From: JAFEDN01 sp963832945
GTDB taxonomy: Bacteria > Pseudomonadota > Gammaproteobacteria > Coxiellales > Coxiellaceae
Assembly (NCBI GenBank): GCA_963832945.1
Contig: CAWHVV010000010.1
Coordinates: 620,001 to 684,000, forward strand
Length of the DNA: 64,000 nucleotides
Direction: 5' to 3'
In this document: positions 1 to 8,346 of the stretch, piece after piece
How positions within the stretch are numbered: position 1 is the stretch's first letter
Layout of the letters: each line of letters begins with the position of its first letter
Notes under the pieces: model-generated
Told to the model about the DNA's origin: nothing
The model's database searches: none
The model's input: only the letters and a program-made list of their open reading frames with translations
Position numbers and translations under genes: made by a program

Positions 1-1
1 T

Positions 2-115
2 GAGTTTCCCAATAGCGCCGCCGCGAAACCCGTGAACGAATATATGAAGCGTTTATTTAAACGCGAATCCTTCCAGGCCAGCCTGACCGAAGCTGAAGCC
101 GGATTACAGGATTAG
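2..115 (+). CDS. sspA: Stringent starvation protein A, C-terminal end (partial)
   Basis: This is the last 37 codons of a gene entering from the left edge. The peptide contains EYMKRLFKRESFQASLTEAE, which matches the end of SspA, a glutathione-S-transferase-fold protein that binds RNA polymerase during starvation. The stop lies two bases before the sspB start. The sspA-sspB order is standard in gammaproteobacteria, and that linkage supports the call more than the short peptide does. The start and the GST domain are outside the window. Confidence 0.85.
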   Translation, partial: EFPNSAAAKPVNEYMKRLFKRESFQASLTEAEAGLQD

Positions 116-117
116 CG

Positions 118-567
118 ATGGCCGCCCTGATTCCCAAGCGCTCCTATTATTTCCGCGCCATGTATGAGTGGATTCTGGATAATCAGTTAACCCCGCACGT
201 TGTGGTCGATGCCACCTATCCCGAGGTTCAGGTTCCCCCCGGGTATAGTGAGGATGGCAAAATTACCCTCAATCTTGCCCCACTGGCGGTAACGGGATTT
301 GCCATGAATAATGAAGGGCTGGAATTTAAAGCCAGTTTTGGCGGCCGGTTAATGCATTTATATATTCCCATGGAAGCGGTTATCGCCGTCTATGCTCTGG
401 AAAATAACCACTGCCTGGTCTTCGGTCCTGAGGAAATAGAGAAGGGCATTATCGTCAATATGATGGAAGCGGAAGGCGGAGAAGGCCTCTCCAGCCCCGG
501 CGGAGATGACGATACCACCCCCCCCAAACGGCCCAAAGGCCCTCCCAAACTCAGTATTGTGAAGTAG
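118..567 (+). CDS. sspB: ClpXP protease specificity-enhancing factor SspB
   Basis: The 149-residue protein is the adaptor that delivers ssrA-tagged, ribosome-rescued polypeptides to ClpXP. The N-terminal two thirds carries the family signature: YEWILDNQLTPHVVVDATYP near residues 16-35, then NLAPLAVTGF and a FGGR segment around residue 75. After an acidic flexible linker (about residues 115-135) it ends in PPKLSIVK. This resembles the C-terminal ClpX-binding tail known in E. coli SspB (ending LRVVK). Length and architecture are complete. It follows sspA by two bases and is presumably co-transcribed with it. Confidence 0.93.
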   Translation: MAALIPKRSYYFRAMYEWILDNQLTPHVVVDATYPEVQVPPGYSEDGKITLNLAPLAVTGFAMNNEGLEFKASFGGRLMHLYIPMEAVIAVYALENNHCLVFGPEEIEKGIIVNMMEAEGGEGLSSPGGDDDTTPPKRPKGPPKLSIVK

Positions 568-574
568 CCAACAA

Positions 575-1042
575 TTAAAACATGCTATTGTTATTGGCTG
601 ATTTTTCGGGGATATCCTGCACTACGTCCCAGTGTTCCACAATCTTTTTGTCTTTCAATTTAAAGATATCCACGATGGCTCTGCCTCGTGTGCCCGGTTG
701 ACGAACAGAATGAACGTGCAGGATGACAAAATCACCGTCGGCAAAAACCTGAATAATTTTACTGTGAGATTGAGGAAAATTCTCTTGTAAGTAATGAATA
801 AACTGCCTGAATCCCTCTGCTCCGTCTGCTGCGGTAGGATTATGCTGCTTATAATAATTTCCCAGGTAGTGAGAAGCCGCATCGTAATTTTTATCGTTCA
901 AAGCCAGGTTATAAAATTTAACAACAATTTTTTTATTAATATCTTGCATGTTACTGTTTTCGTCGGCATAACCATAAACAGGAGCAGACAAAATCAATAA
1001 AAGACAGATACCCATTTTAAGAATTTTTTTAAGGCACATCAT
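575..1042 (-). CDS. Exported SnoaL-like (NTF2-fold) protein
   Basis: The ATG at 1042 was chosen over the longer frame because an AGGGG motif lies about 8 bases upstream; the gene then overlaps the end of the PAP2 gene by 14 bases, suggesting translational coupling. The protein (about 155 residues) has a hydrophobic signal segment (ILKMGICLLLILSAPVYGYA), so it is probably exported. The rest reads as a SnoaL/NTF2-like fold: FYNLALNDKNYDAASHYL, YKQHNP, then strands GDFVILHVHS and a C-terminal VDIFKLKDKKIVEHWDVVQ. Such proteins are common with no fixed function, and I cannot assign a substrate. Confidence 0.75.
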   Translation of the reverse strand: MMCLKKILKMGICLLLILSAPVYGYADENSNMQDINKKIVVKFYNLALNDKNYDAASHYLGNYYKQHNPTAADGAEGFRQFIHYLQENFPQSHSKIIQVFADGDFVILHVHSVRQPGTRGRAIVDIFKLKDKKIVEHWDVVQDIPEKSANNNSMF

Positions 1043-1970
1043 TTTTTTGACCCCTTTTACTCCATAGACGATTACCAAGAAAAATGGCTAATAGGCCGAC
1101 CAGAATACCACAGCTAATATCAACTGCATAATTCCAGCCGAGTAATAAAGTGGCAATAATCGCAATCAAATTCAGGACCAGCAGCACGATAAAGAAAACC
1201 TTGGGGGCATTTCGGAGGGCATAAACCGTGATAACCGACCACAGCACATGGAAAGATGGGAATGCGATCATTCCGCCGTCCATTGTCGTCACCATTAAAT
1301 ATTGATGAATTTCCCTAAAATTAAGCACGGTGTCGATTTGCGCCCGGCTAAAATGCGAGTCGCGAAAAATACCCGCCGGGCCGACGGTGGGGAAAAAATA
1401 ATAAATGCCCGCGCCAATTAAATAAGCCAGCAGCGATATGGTTAAATACACGTAAAACTGCTCTTTCTTGCGCAATATGAATAATAGCAAAGGCGTCACC
1501 AGCCACTGCGCGACCACGCTGTGATAGGCAAATTTTAGAATAATGAGCAGTATCGGGTGTGCGTACGACCAGTCTATTAAAGCCGTTTCGTTAATCAGCA
1601 AAGAGCGATCGGCTGCGCTCAAAAAAGTATCAACCGTGGGAAAAGGGGTGTATTGTACGCCGTCCAGCAACACTAAAAATGCAAAGAAGGCTAAAAAGTA
1701 CAGGCTGTAGCTTTTTAATAAAAAAGCTGCTGAGGGAAATTTTTTTAGCCGCAGGGAGGCAAAAAAAGCCACGCTCAGAAGCAGAGGCGCCATCCACATC
1801 CAGTTTAAAGAGAGGTAGTGATTTCCGCTGTAACGAAAGGTCACCGCATTCAGTACAATGCAAACAAACCCCGATAAAATCAGCGTAGCCTCTAAATGCA
1901 AGACCAAATGGTCTACGGGATCTAAATACCTTTGATATAACGAACTGATTTTCACTGCCTCAACCTTCAA
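1029..1970 (-). CDS. PAP2-superfamily membrane phosphatase/transferase
   Basis: The 313-residue polytopic membrane protein has about six hydrophobic segments. The C-terminal half carries PAP2_3-type motifs: YYFFPTVGPAGIF near residue 190 and AFPSFHVLWSVITVY near residue 235, with a later D-containing segment (NYAVDISCGILVG) that fits the third PAP2 motif. Relatives include inositol-phosphorylceramide synthase-like and lipid phosphatase enzymes acting at the outer face of the inner membrane. The substrate is unknown. It is the first gene of a two-gene minus-strand unit with the SnoaL-like gene. A second, unrelated-looking PAP2 enzyme lies at 54860-55513. Confidence 0.8.
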   Translation of the reverse strand: MKVEAVKISSLYQRYLDPVDHLVLHLEATLILSGFVCIVLNAVTFRYSGNHYLSLNWMWMAPLLLSVAFFASLRLKKFPSAAFLLKSYSLYFLAFFAFLVLLDGVQYTPFPTVDTFLSAADRSLLINETALIDWSYAHPILLIILKFAYHSVVAQWLVTPLLLFILRKKEQFYVYLTISLLAYLIGAGIYYFFPTVGPAGIFRDSHFSRAQIDTVLNFREIHQYLMVTTMDGGMIAFPSFHVLWSVITVYALRNAPKVFFIVLLVLNLIAIIATLLLGWNYAVDISCGILVGLLAIFLGNRLWSKRGQKNDVP

Positions 1971-2041
1971 CTCTCACCAAAGCGATTGAGTATAGTATAT
2001 CATTAACGAACATTTTTAAATATTAATTTTTAAGAGGTTAC

Positions 2042-2196
2042 CAGCAATTTCCGCTGGGTACAGCGGAAATTGCTTCCTATTTATATCCTGCGCTCGGCGA
2101 AGCCGATGCTCGGAATGAAGGGGGGAGCGCTGCGCGCGCTCCCCCTTGCGATCCCCCATGGCGCAAAGAATTTTCTACGAAAATTATTATTTTTTT
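2042..2196 (+). repeat. MITE-like element, copy A (3' truncated)
   Basis: This copy begins with CAGCAATTTCCGCTG and its perfect reverse complement, separated by a 4-base loop. The usual internal hairpins follow, including a GC-rich stem around 2120-2145, and it ends in an AT-rich stem near 2170-2190. The right terminal repeat is not found, so the copy appears truncated. It lies in the gap between the PAP2 gene and the pilW-like gene, and is the one copy in the window not next to a gene 3' end. Confidence 0.75.
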
Positions 2197-2246
2197 AAAA
2201 ACACGGTATTGGCGGTAAGGGTCGGGCGGGTTAAATTACCAGAAAA

Positions 2247-2768
2247 ATGATGTTTAACCGGCGCTTATTCCTGATCAGCGGACTTTTTGCAGCATTAGCA
2301 ATCTTAAATGGGTGTTTTTTGCGGTCCGACAATCAGATGCATACACCCGATGCTTTGGTGAGTTTAGGGATAGCTTATTTACAATTAGGGAATTTAGAAA
2401 AAGCCCGTTCCGCTCTGAATCAGGCATTGGCGGCGGACCCACGTTCGCCGGTGAGCTGGGGGGCGATGGCATATCTGGAAGAAATCAGCGGCAATCTCAC
2501 CGAGGCCGGGAATGATTACCGCCGCGCCATCCAACTGAGTCCGCGACAGGGCGAAGCGCACAACAACTACGGAATTTTTCTGTGCCGTCATGGTCAGCCC
2601 CGTCAGGGCATTCAGGAATTCCTGAAAGCGACTCAATTGCCCACTTATATTTACCGGGCCGCCGCTTATGAGAACGCAGGTCTCTGCGCCCAGCGAATCC
2701 CGGACCCGGCAGCCGCGCAAACCTGGTTCGCCGCAGCCCTGCGCAACAGCCCCGAACGAAAATTCTGA
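2247..2768 (+). CDS. pilW: PilW/PilF-like TPR lipoprotein (type IV pilus assembly)
   Basis: The 173-residue protein starts with a lipoprotein signal peptide (ISGLFAALAILNGC, lipobox LNGC). It then has tetratricopeptide repeats: LGIAYLQLGNLEKARSALNQ, WGAMAYLEEISGNLTEA and AHNNYGIFLCRHGQPRQGI. PilW/PilF family lipoproteins promote assembly of the PilQ secretin in the outer membrane, and the TPR pattern with a C-rich YENAGLCAQ segment fits. At 173 residues it is shorter than typical family members (about 250), so the C-terminal TPRs may be missing. The stop codon is the last part of the target duplication of repeat copy B. The gene is outside its usual rlmN/hisS neighbourhood, so the symbol is tentative. 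Confidence 0.65.
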   Translation: MMFNRRLFLISGLFAALAILNGCFLRSDNQMHTPDALVSLGIAYLQLGNLEKARSALNQALAADPRSPVSWGAMAYLEEISGNLTEAGNDYRRAIQLSPRQGEAHNNYGIFLCRHGQPRQGIQEFLKATQLPTYIYRAAAYENAGLCAQRIPDPAAAQTWFAAALRNSPERKF

Positions 2769-2971
2769 CAGCAATTCCCGCTGAGTACAGCGAAAATTGC
2801 TTCCTTTTTTATCCTGCGCGAGGCTTTGCCGATGCTCGGAATGAGGGGGCGCGCCTCGCGCGCTCCCCCTTGCGATCCCCCATAGCGTAGAGAATTTTCT
2901 ACGAAAATTATTTTTTATAAGGGTGATTTATTTTATTAAATCAAATGATTAAAATTCAGAGGGAATTGCTG
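2769..2971 (+). repeat. MITE-like element, copy B (complete, 203 bp)
   Basis: The element has terminal inverted repeats CAGCAATTCCC (2769-2779) and GGGAATTGCTG (2961-2971). It is flanked by the 10-bp direct repeat AAAATTCTGA at 2759-2768 and 2972-2981. The left duplicate contains the TGA stop of the pilW-like gene, so insertion left that reading frame intact. Internally it has an end hairpin, a TCGGC-type stem around 2828-2845 (decayed in this copy), a GC-rich stem around 2846-2870 and an AT-rich stem around 2890-2910. It has no coding capacity. Confidence 0.9.
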
Positions 2972-3048
2972 AAAATTCTGAACCATGGATTATATATCAG
3001 GGCATATGGCATATCAGGAGTTCCCTCCAAAGGGAACTCTCCTTACCC

Positions 3049-3168
3049 GATGGGGGATCCGCAAGGGGGAGAAAGCGGAGCGTCTCCCCCTGCATTCCGA
3101 GCATCGGCTCCGCCGAGCGCAGGATATAGAAAGGAAGCAAATCTCGCTGTACTCAGCGAGATTTGCTG
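3049..3168 (-). repeat. MITE-like element, copy C (one end truncated)
   Basis: This copy is in reverse orientation and ends at 3168 with GCGAGATTTGCTG. Its end hairpin is perfectly paired but differs in sequence from the other copies. The opposite terminal repeat is missing. Just to its left, 3016-3040 holds a separate small inverted repeat (GAGTTCCCT/AGGGAACTC). The frame of the OppA-like gene runs 16 bases into the element and uses an element-encoded stop. Confidence 0.75.
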
Positions 3169-4770
3169 AACCATTTACTCATGACATGATCAAGGTGATT
3201 ATCATCGATATCGTAATTCTGCACCCGAGGGCTTACCAGGCGAAAATACGTATGCTGGTACAATGGAATCATTGTGTAATCATTCATTGCCAAAGTCAGC
3301 GCCTGGCGGATTAATTTAACCCGTAACGCCGGATCGCCGGTATTTTGCGCCTGTTTCAGCAGATCGTCATAACCCGGCGTGCAACTATGAGAATCATTTT
3401 CGGCGCCACGGCAGAGATACAGGGTGGTATAACTGTCAACAGAATCATAATCCGCTATCCAGCGATCCCGCGCAATTTCATAACTGCCATTATGCCGGGA
3501 CTGGAGAAAGGTTTTCCATTCTTCATTACTATTAGTGATTTGGATACTTTCCGGGCCAAACACCTGCTGCCACATGGAGGCAAGCGCCAGTGTGGTTTTT
3601 TTACTCACATCGTTCGTATTGTAAGAGATGTTGACCTGAAACGGGTGCGAAGGACCATAACCAGCCTCTTTAAAGAGTCGCCGGGCTTCGGCGATTTGCC
3701 TGTCTCGTGGCCAACTGGCCCATTGATAATCCAGGCCGGCAAATTTACCACCCTCGATTGTGGAAGTAGCGTACGAATACAATGGTTTTTGGTCCTGGCC
3801 CAATACGTTTTTCACCAGCGCCTCGCGGTCTACCGCCATTGATAACGCCTGACGTAATTTAATATTGTCCTTAAATTTGGGTGACGTCATGTTAAAAACA
3901 TAATATTCATCGCCTTCCCATAACACGGTGTGTTCCTGATCAGGCATCTGCGCTTTGATTGTTTTGTATTGGTCAATGGGCAGCATGAAAGTCATATCGA
4001 TACTGCCGGTTTTATACTGGTTTAATGAGGCATTGGCGTCAACAATCGGGAAAAATTTCACCTGGTCGATCGCCACATGGCCTGCGTCATAATAGTAAGG
4101 ATTTTTACTGACCAGAATATAACCCTGCACCACGCGTTGATCCAGTTTATAGGCGCCTGATGAAACCATGTTCCTGGGTTCAGTCCATGCTGTGCCAAAT
4201 TTGTCAATATTGGCTTTGGAAACCACCGCTAAATCCGGTTGTGCGGCAATGGATAGAAACGAGGGGTCCGGATTCGTCAAGGTTGATCTGCACGGTATTG
4301 TCATTGACTGCTTTAACACCCAGTTGTGAAGCGGGCAGTTTACCGTCCAAAATAGCCTGTCCATTGACTATATTACTGACCAGAAAATTATAGGGAGAGC
4401 CGGTTTTAGGATCGGCCAGGCGTTGATAACTATAGACCACATCGGTAGCGGCGATCGGTGAACCATCGGAAAATTTCAGGCTGGGACGTAAGTAAAAGGT
4501 ATAGGTTTTACCGTCCGGGGAGATCTCCCATCTTTCCGCCAGGCCGGGGACGACATGATTTTTTTGATCCTGAGAGGTGAGTCCCTCGAATAAATCATAA
4601 GCTACCCGGGCGCTTTGTATGTCTTCTCCCATTTGAGGGTCCAAAGTGGGAACATCGGCGCCCAGATCAACATTCAGCGTTGGTTTTACCTGACCCTTCT
4701 CAGAGCAGGATACCAAAATAAAGCTAGCGGTTAATAGGATTGCTGTAATAATTATATTTTTTAATTTCAT
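3153..4770 (-). CDS. OppA-like peptide-binding lipoprotein, frameshifted
   Basis: Two frames (4770 to about 4280, then about 4280 to 3153) together encode one periplasmic solute-binding protein of about 540 residues, the usual size for OppA/SBP family 5. The N-terminal part has a lipobox (ILVSC) and PTLDPQMGEDIQSARVAYDL; the C-terminal part continues with KANIDKFGTAWTEPRNMVSS and FNMTSPKFKDNIKLRQAL. A one-base surplus near 4275-4285 separates the halves, and no other disruption is seen. The last residues (WFSKSR) are translated from MITE copy C, so the native C-terminus was altered. No permease or ATPase gene is adjacent, so this is an orphan binding protein in this window. Confidence 0.85.
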
Positions 4771-4933
4771 CGGCTATTTTCTCCAGCATGGTTAAATGCC
4801 GCGATGTTACCATAAAGATATATTATATTCAATTACTGAAAAGTAGCATTATTGTCAGGTTATACTTGCCAGCGAGGTAATTTTGTATTAGTTTAATTTA
4901 AATATTTCAATGCTCACATAAAAGAGGAAAAAA

Positions 4934-5506
4934 ATGAAAATTAAAAACGGATCAGATCACTTAAATGAAGAAAAATATTTAAGTAATATGAGCAATTATC
5001 TCACAAAAATATATTCCCAAATAAAAAAACTTATTACGACTAATTTATTTAAAAATTCAATTACTTCTGATGAAATAAATGAAAAAAAAGATATCAATGA
5101 TGGATTTAATAACGCACTAATGGTTATAAATTCTTTCAAAAAAATAATTGAAAGCAAAGAAGCTGTTACCAAAAAAATCAATAAAGTGGATACGATTTCA
5201 ATCTTCATATATGAAAATGAGAAGATTAAATGTTCAAAGGCTGACACAGGAAATAATATTATCGGTAGTTCCCTCCAAACATTCACTATAGAAGAAAATG
5301 TTAAAGAAGCTTCCAGGAATTTACCTGAAAAGCAACTGATTAAACTAATGAAGGATCGTGAAAAAAATAAAGCCTCAAACGCCAGGTTTTGTCATGATGT
5401 GAGCTCATCTTCTAATACCTTTTATCGTAAAGTAGCTAATCAGGTGACGGCAACCGCACTAAAGCGCGCTGAAGAGTTTGAAAAGCAATGGAAAAATGGT
5501 TATTAA
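4934..5506 (+). CDS. Hypothetical AT-rich protein, possible effector
   Basis: I do not recognise this 190-residue protein. It is lysine/asparagine-rich and strongly AT-rich compared with flanking housekeeping genes. Predicted helices dominate: YLSNMSNYLTKIYSQIKKL at the start and ALKRAEEFEKQWKNGY at the end. There is no signal peptide or membrane segment. An AAAGAGG motif lies 7 bases before the ATG. Composition, isolation and lack of recognisable homology resemble secreted effectors of Legionellales, but that is only inference. Confidence 0.6.
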   Translation: MKIKNGSDHLNEEKYLSNMSNYLTKIYSQIKKLITTNLFKNSITSDEINEKKDINDGFNNALMVINSFKKIIESKEAVTKKINKVDTISIFIYENEKIKCSKADTGNNIIGSSLQTFTIEENVKEASRNLPEKQLIKLMKDREKNKASNARFCHDVSSSSNTFYRKVANQVTATALKRAEEFEKQWKNGY

Positions 5507-5875
5507 ATTTAACTCGCTCTTTCCATCCTGCACATAAACTCAGTCACCAAAGCTGCTTAATGTGGGTACCTACTATGCCCTTATGTGGGAAGTAAGCACG
5601 CTTAGTTACCACTTTTAAGGAGGCCAGTAGCCCATATCCCCTGTCTTAGCATAAGGACGCATGTTATTAACTAACTTTTGAAAAAGCGCAGGATGATCAG
5701 CGAGCTTCGACGTCGCACTATTAATTTAGGATCGAAATTATTTTTTTTAAATTCAAGAAAGAAGACCATGCCCAGATGGTTGAGAAAGGAGATATTTTCT
5801 CATAAAATTTGAATTTTTATAAATTTAATGCTAATATGAGCGAAGATAAGAGAGTTTATCTCGAGAATGTGAAAT
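5507..5875. other. Gene-poor gap before the defence operon
   Basis: No intact gene is visible in this stretch of about 370 bases. On the minus strand, roughly 5630-5735, a short open frame ends in a proline-rich tail (NNMRPYAKTGDMGYWPP). It may be the 3' end of a decayed gene that I cannot identify. The AT-rich part from 5730 onward probably holds the promoter of the ATPase gene. Confidence 0.4.
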
Positions 5876-7219
5876 ATGTTAATCCGCTTTTCAATCAAAA
5901 ACTGGATGTCTTTTAAAGACGAAACCTGTTTCTCCATGATTGCCAGCCCGGAGCGCCAGCACAAAGAACGCCTCCCTAATCTCGACAAATATAAAATGAA
6001 AATATTGCCGATCGCAGCCATTTATGGCGGGAACGCCTCAGGAAAAACAAATTTTTTCAAAGCGCTTAATTTTGCTAAGAGACTGGTGGTAAAGGGTACT
6101 CAAGTTGACGGCTTAATCGCATGCGAGCCCTTCCAACTAGATAATAGCAGCACTGAAAAGCCTTCACGCTTCTGCTTTGAGATATTAAGTGAGGATGATA
6201 TCTACGAGTATAGCTTTGCAGTGACTAAAAAAACTGTTATCGAAGAAAAACTAACTCAAATTAGAATCACAAGCGAAAAAACTCTATACCACCGTCACGA
6301 TGGCAAACCCCATTTTCATCCGACTTTACAAAAAAACAAACGCTTAGAAATTGTTTTCGAGGGGACCCGAGATAATCAGCTTTTTTTGAATAATGCTATC
6401 TCTCAAAAAGTAGATGATTTCCGTCCGGTTTACGACTGGTTTAATAGTACCCTTAATTTAATTGCTCCGGATACCCGATTTGGATTATTTGAACAATTTT
6501 TAAATGAAGATAGTTTCCTTAAACTGAACGAGATGTTACACCAGCTTGATACAGGTATTACTCGATTGGCAAGCGAAGAAATTCCTTTTGAAAATAGCCC
6601 TCTGCCAAAATCCTTGAAAGTAAAATTGCAAGAAGAAGTAAAAGAAGGAGAGCCAGTCCTTTTGCTCAATGAAGCTATGAATGAGAGGTTTATAATTACC
6701 AGAAAAAACGGCGAGCTTATCGCTAAAAAGCTTTTTACTTATCACCCCAAAGCAGATGGGACAGAAGCAAAATTTGAGATGAGATACGAATCCGACGGCT
6801 CGCAACGTATCATCGACTTATTACCTGGGTTTTTAGATATTGCCGAATCAGACTCAAAAAAAGTCTATATTATTGACGAGCTTGATCGCAGTCTACACAC
6901 CAATTTAACCAGGAGCTTAATAGAAGGATATTTATCCAGCTGTTCCGAAAAGAGCCGATCTCAATTACTAATGACAACTCACGATGTTCTTTTAATGGAT
7001 CAGCATTTACTTCGCCGCGATGAAATGTGGGTTTCAGAAAGGGATACATCAGGTATTTCTAAATTATTTTCATTTAGTGAATTCAAAGACGTTCGTTATG
7101 ACAAAGATATTCGCAAAAGCTATCTTCAGGGACGTTTGGGCGGAGTACCAAAAATTTTATTGGATTACGCTCTTATGAATAGCTCATCACTCAAAGAAGG
7201 AAGTAAAAGGAAAGATTAG
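5876..7219 (+). CDS. AAA/ABC-type ATPase of an RloA/AbiLi-like defence pair
   Basis: The 447-residue protein has the layout of an SMC/ABC-like ATPase of the AAA_15/AAA_21 type. It has an N-terminal LIRFSIKNWMSFKDET, Walker A YGGNASGKTNFFKAL near residue 45, a signature-like SDGSQRIIDLLPG near residue 302, Walker B VYIIDELDRSLH near residue 325 and an H-loop TTHDVLLMD near residue 365. It overlaps the next gene (RloB) by one base. ATPase-RloB pairs are known as RloAB/AbiL abortive-infection systems, where the ATPase is thought to sense or gate the effector. The role here is inferred from this pairing. Confidence 0.85.
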   Translation: MLIRFSIKNWMSFKDETCFSMIASPERQHKERLPNLDKYKMKILPIAAIYGGNASGKTNFFKALNFAKRLVVKGTQVDGLIACEPFQLDNSSTEKPSRFCFEILSEDDIYEYSFAVTKKTVIEEKLTQIRITSEKTLYHRHDGKPHFHPTLQKNKRLEIVFEGTRDNQLFLNNAISQKVDDFRPVYDWFNSTLNLIAPDTRFGLFEQFLNEDSFLKLNEMLHQLDTGITRLASEEIPFENSPLPKSLKVKLQEEVKEGEPVLLLNEAMNERFIITRKNGELIAKKLFTYHPKADGTEAKFEMRYESDGSQRIIDLLPGFLDIAESDSKKVYIIDELDRSLHTNLTRSLIEGYLSSCSEKSRSQLLMTTHDVLLMDQHLLRRDEMWVSERDTSGISKLFSFSEFKDVRYDKDIRKSYLQGRLGGVPKILLDYALMNSSSLKEGSKRKD

Positions 7220-7827
7220 TGGCATCAAAAAGAAGAAGATTTCAAAGACCATTAGGCCAAAAACGATATAAAAAATTATTTATAATTGCAGCCGAAGGCA
7301 ATAAAACTGAAATCCAATATTTCAATAGACTAAAAACATTAGAAAGCATACCGTCAATTATCTACATTGAGTGTTTGAAAGGTGGAAACAAGAGTTCTCC
7401 TCATCAAGTTTTAAAAAGAATGCTCAGGCATCTTAAAAATACCCCCTTAAAGAAATCCGACGAAGCATGGCTAGTCATAGATAAAGATCAATGGACTGAC
7501 CAACAGTTGGCCCCCCTATACGAATGGTCTCTAAAAGCTGAAAATTACGGCTTCGCCTTAAGCAATCCAAAATTTGAATATTGGCTTCTCCTGCATTTTG
7601 AAGATGGTATACGGATAAATAGTTCTCAAGAATGCTCTGATCGTTTAGCACGATACTTACCAAAATATGATAAGGATATTGATTCTCAGAAAATAAATTT
7701 GGAAAGCATTATAACCGCTATTAAACACGCAAAAAATCGATATAACACACTCAACAATGACTGGCGCTGTAACGTAGGCGCAACTACGGTCCATAAATTA
7801 GTCGAGAGGATTTTGAGTCTATACTGA
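7219..7827 (+). CDS. rloB: RloB-family protein, partner of the defence ATPase
   Basis: The 202-residue protein starts at a GTG that shares its first base with the upstream stop codon (TAGTG), a tight coupling. It carries RloB features: FIIAAEGNKTEIQYFNRL near residues 21-38 (conserved Glu), DEAWLVIDKDQW near residue 90 (D-x-D) and NPKFEYWLLLHFED near residue 115. The E...DxD pattern fits a TOPRIM-like nuclease fold, and RloB is related to AbiLii. In such pairs this subunit is the likely toxic effector. No other gene of the operon is evident downstream. Confidence 0.83.
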   Translation: MASKRRRFQRPLGQKRYKKLFIIAAEGNKTEIQYFNRLKTLESIPSIIYIECLKGGNKSSPHQVLKRMLRHLKNTPLKKSDEAWLVIDKDQWTDQQLAPLYEWSLKAENYGFALSNPKFEYWLLLHFEDGIRINSSQECSDRLARYLPKYDKDIDSQKINLESIITAIKHAKNRYNTLNNDWRCNVGATTVHKLVERILSLY

Positions 7828-7934
7828 ATATAGAAAATAAAGTGAAAAATATCAGATCGTGAACAAATGATGCATCTGCGATTAAATTTTTTCTACCATC
7901 CCATTAGATATTCTAAAAAAAATATGGAGGTATT

Positions 7935-8162
7935 ATGACAGACACAGTAAATGCTTCAGAAAAATTTGTATATGATGTATGTAAAAAATCATTTCTTTCC
8001 TTATGGGGCTACCCAAACCCACAGGGCAAAAACCCCAGCCAAGAATTATGCGATGTTTTGATAGTTTGCGAGCCGCATGTCATTGTTCTAAGCGTTAAAG
8101 AAATCTCTTTTGATAAATCAGGGGATATTCTCAATCAGATGATGTCGCTGAAATCTTTATAG
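7935..8162 (+). pseudogene. Truncated unknown gene, N-terminal fragment
   Basis: The 75-residue frame begins with a GGAGG ribosome site and MTDTVNASEKFVYDVCKKSF, followed by QELCDVLIVCEPHVIVLSVKEI. The latter resembles the start of larger nuclease-fold-like hypothetical proteins (conserved ELCDxLIV...VKEI pattern, from memory). Identity ends around 8120 and the frame stops at 8162, where it runs into an opposing fragment. I read it as the 5' remnant of a longer accessory gene. Confidence 0.5.
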
Positions 8163-8340
8163 ACTTTATAACTTCAAGAAGAGCCAACCCTGTGTCCAAG
8201 ATCCTTATAACGTTTTCATCATCTTTTAACATAGCACCGTGTACAATTACAGCCACAGCAGGCCACGCAATGGCCTGTATAAGTTGAATACAATTTTCAA
8301 AAACAGAAACATTATCTTGCATATTTAGCCTATTAACCAA
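8131..8340 (-). pseudogene. Truncated unknown gene, N-terminal fragment (opposing)
   Basis: This 69-residue frame converges on the preceding fragment. MQDNVSVFENCIQLIQAIAW precedes PAVAVIVHGAML, a hydrophobic stretch that could be a membrane segment. The last part (from about 8165) overlaps the other fragment and is probably out of its original context. It looks like the 5' end of a small membrane protein gene cut off at the same junction. Function unknown. Confidence 0.35.
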
Positions 8341-8346
8341 TTTCCA

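Noticed and set aside
2945..3314. Plus-strand frames of 74 and 109 codons across MITE copies B and C
   Set aside because: They are translations of the repeats and of the antisense strand of the oppA-like gene.
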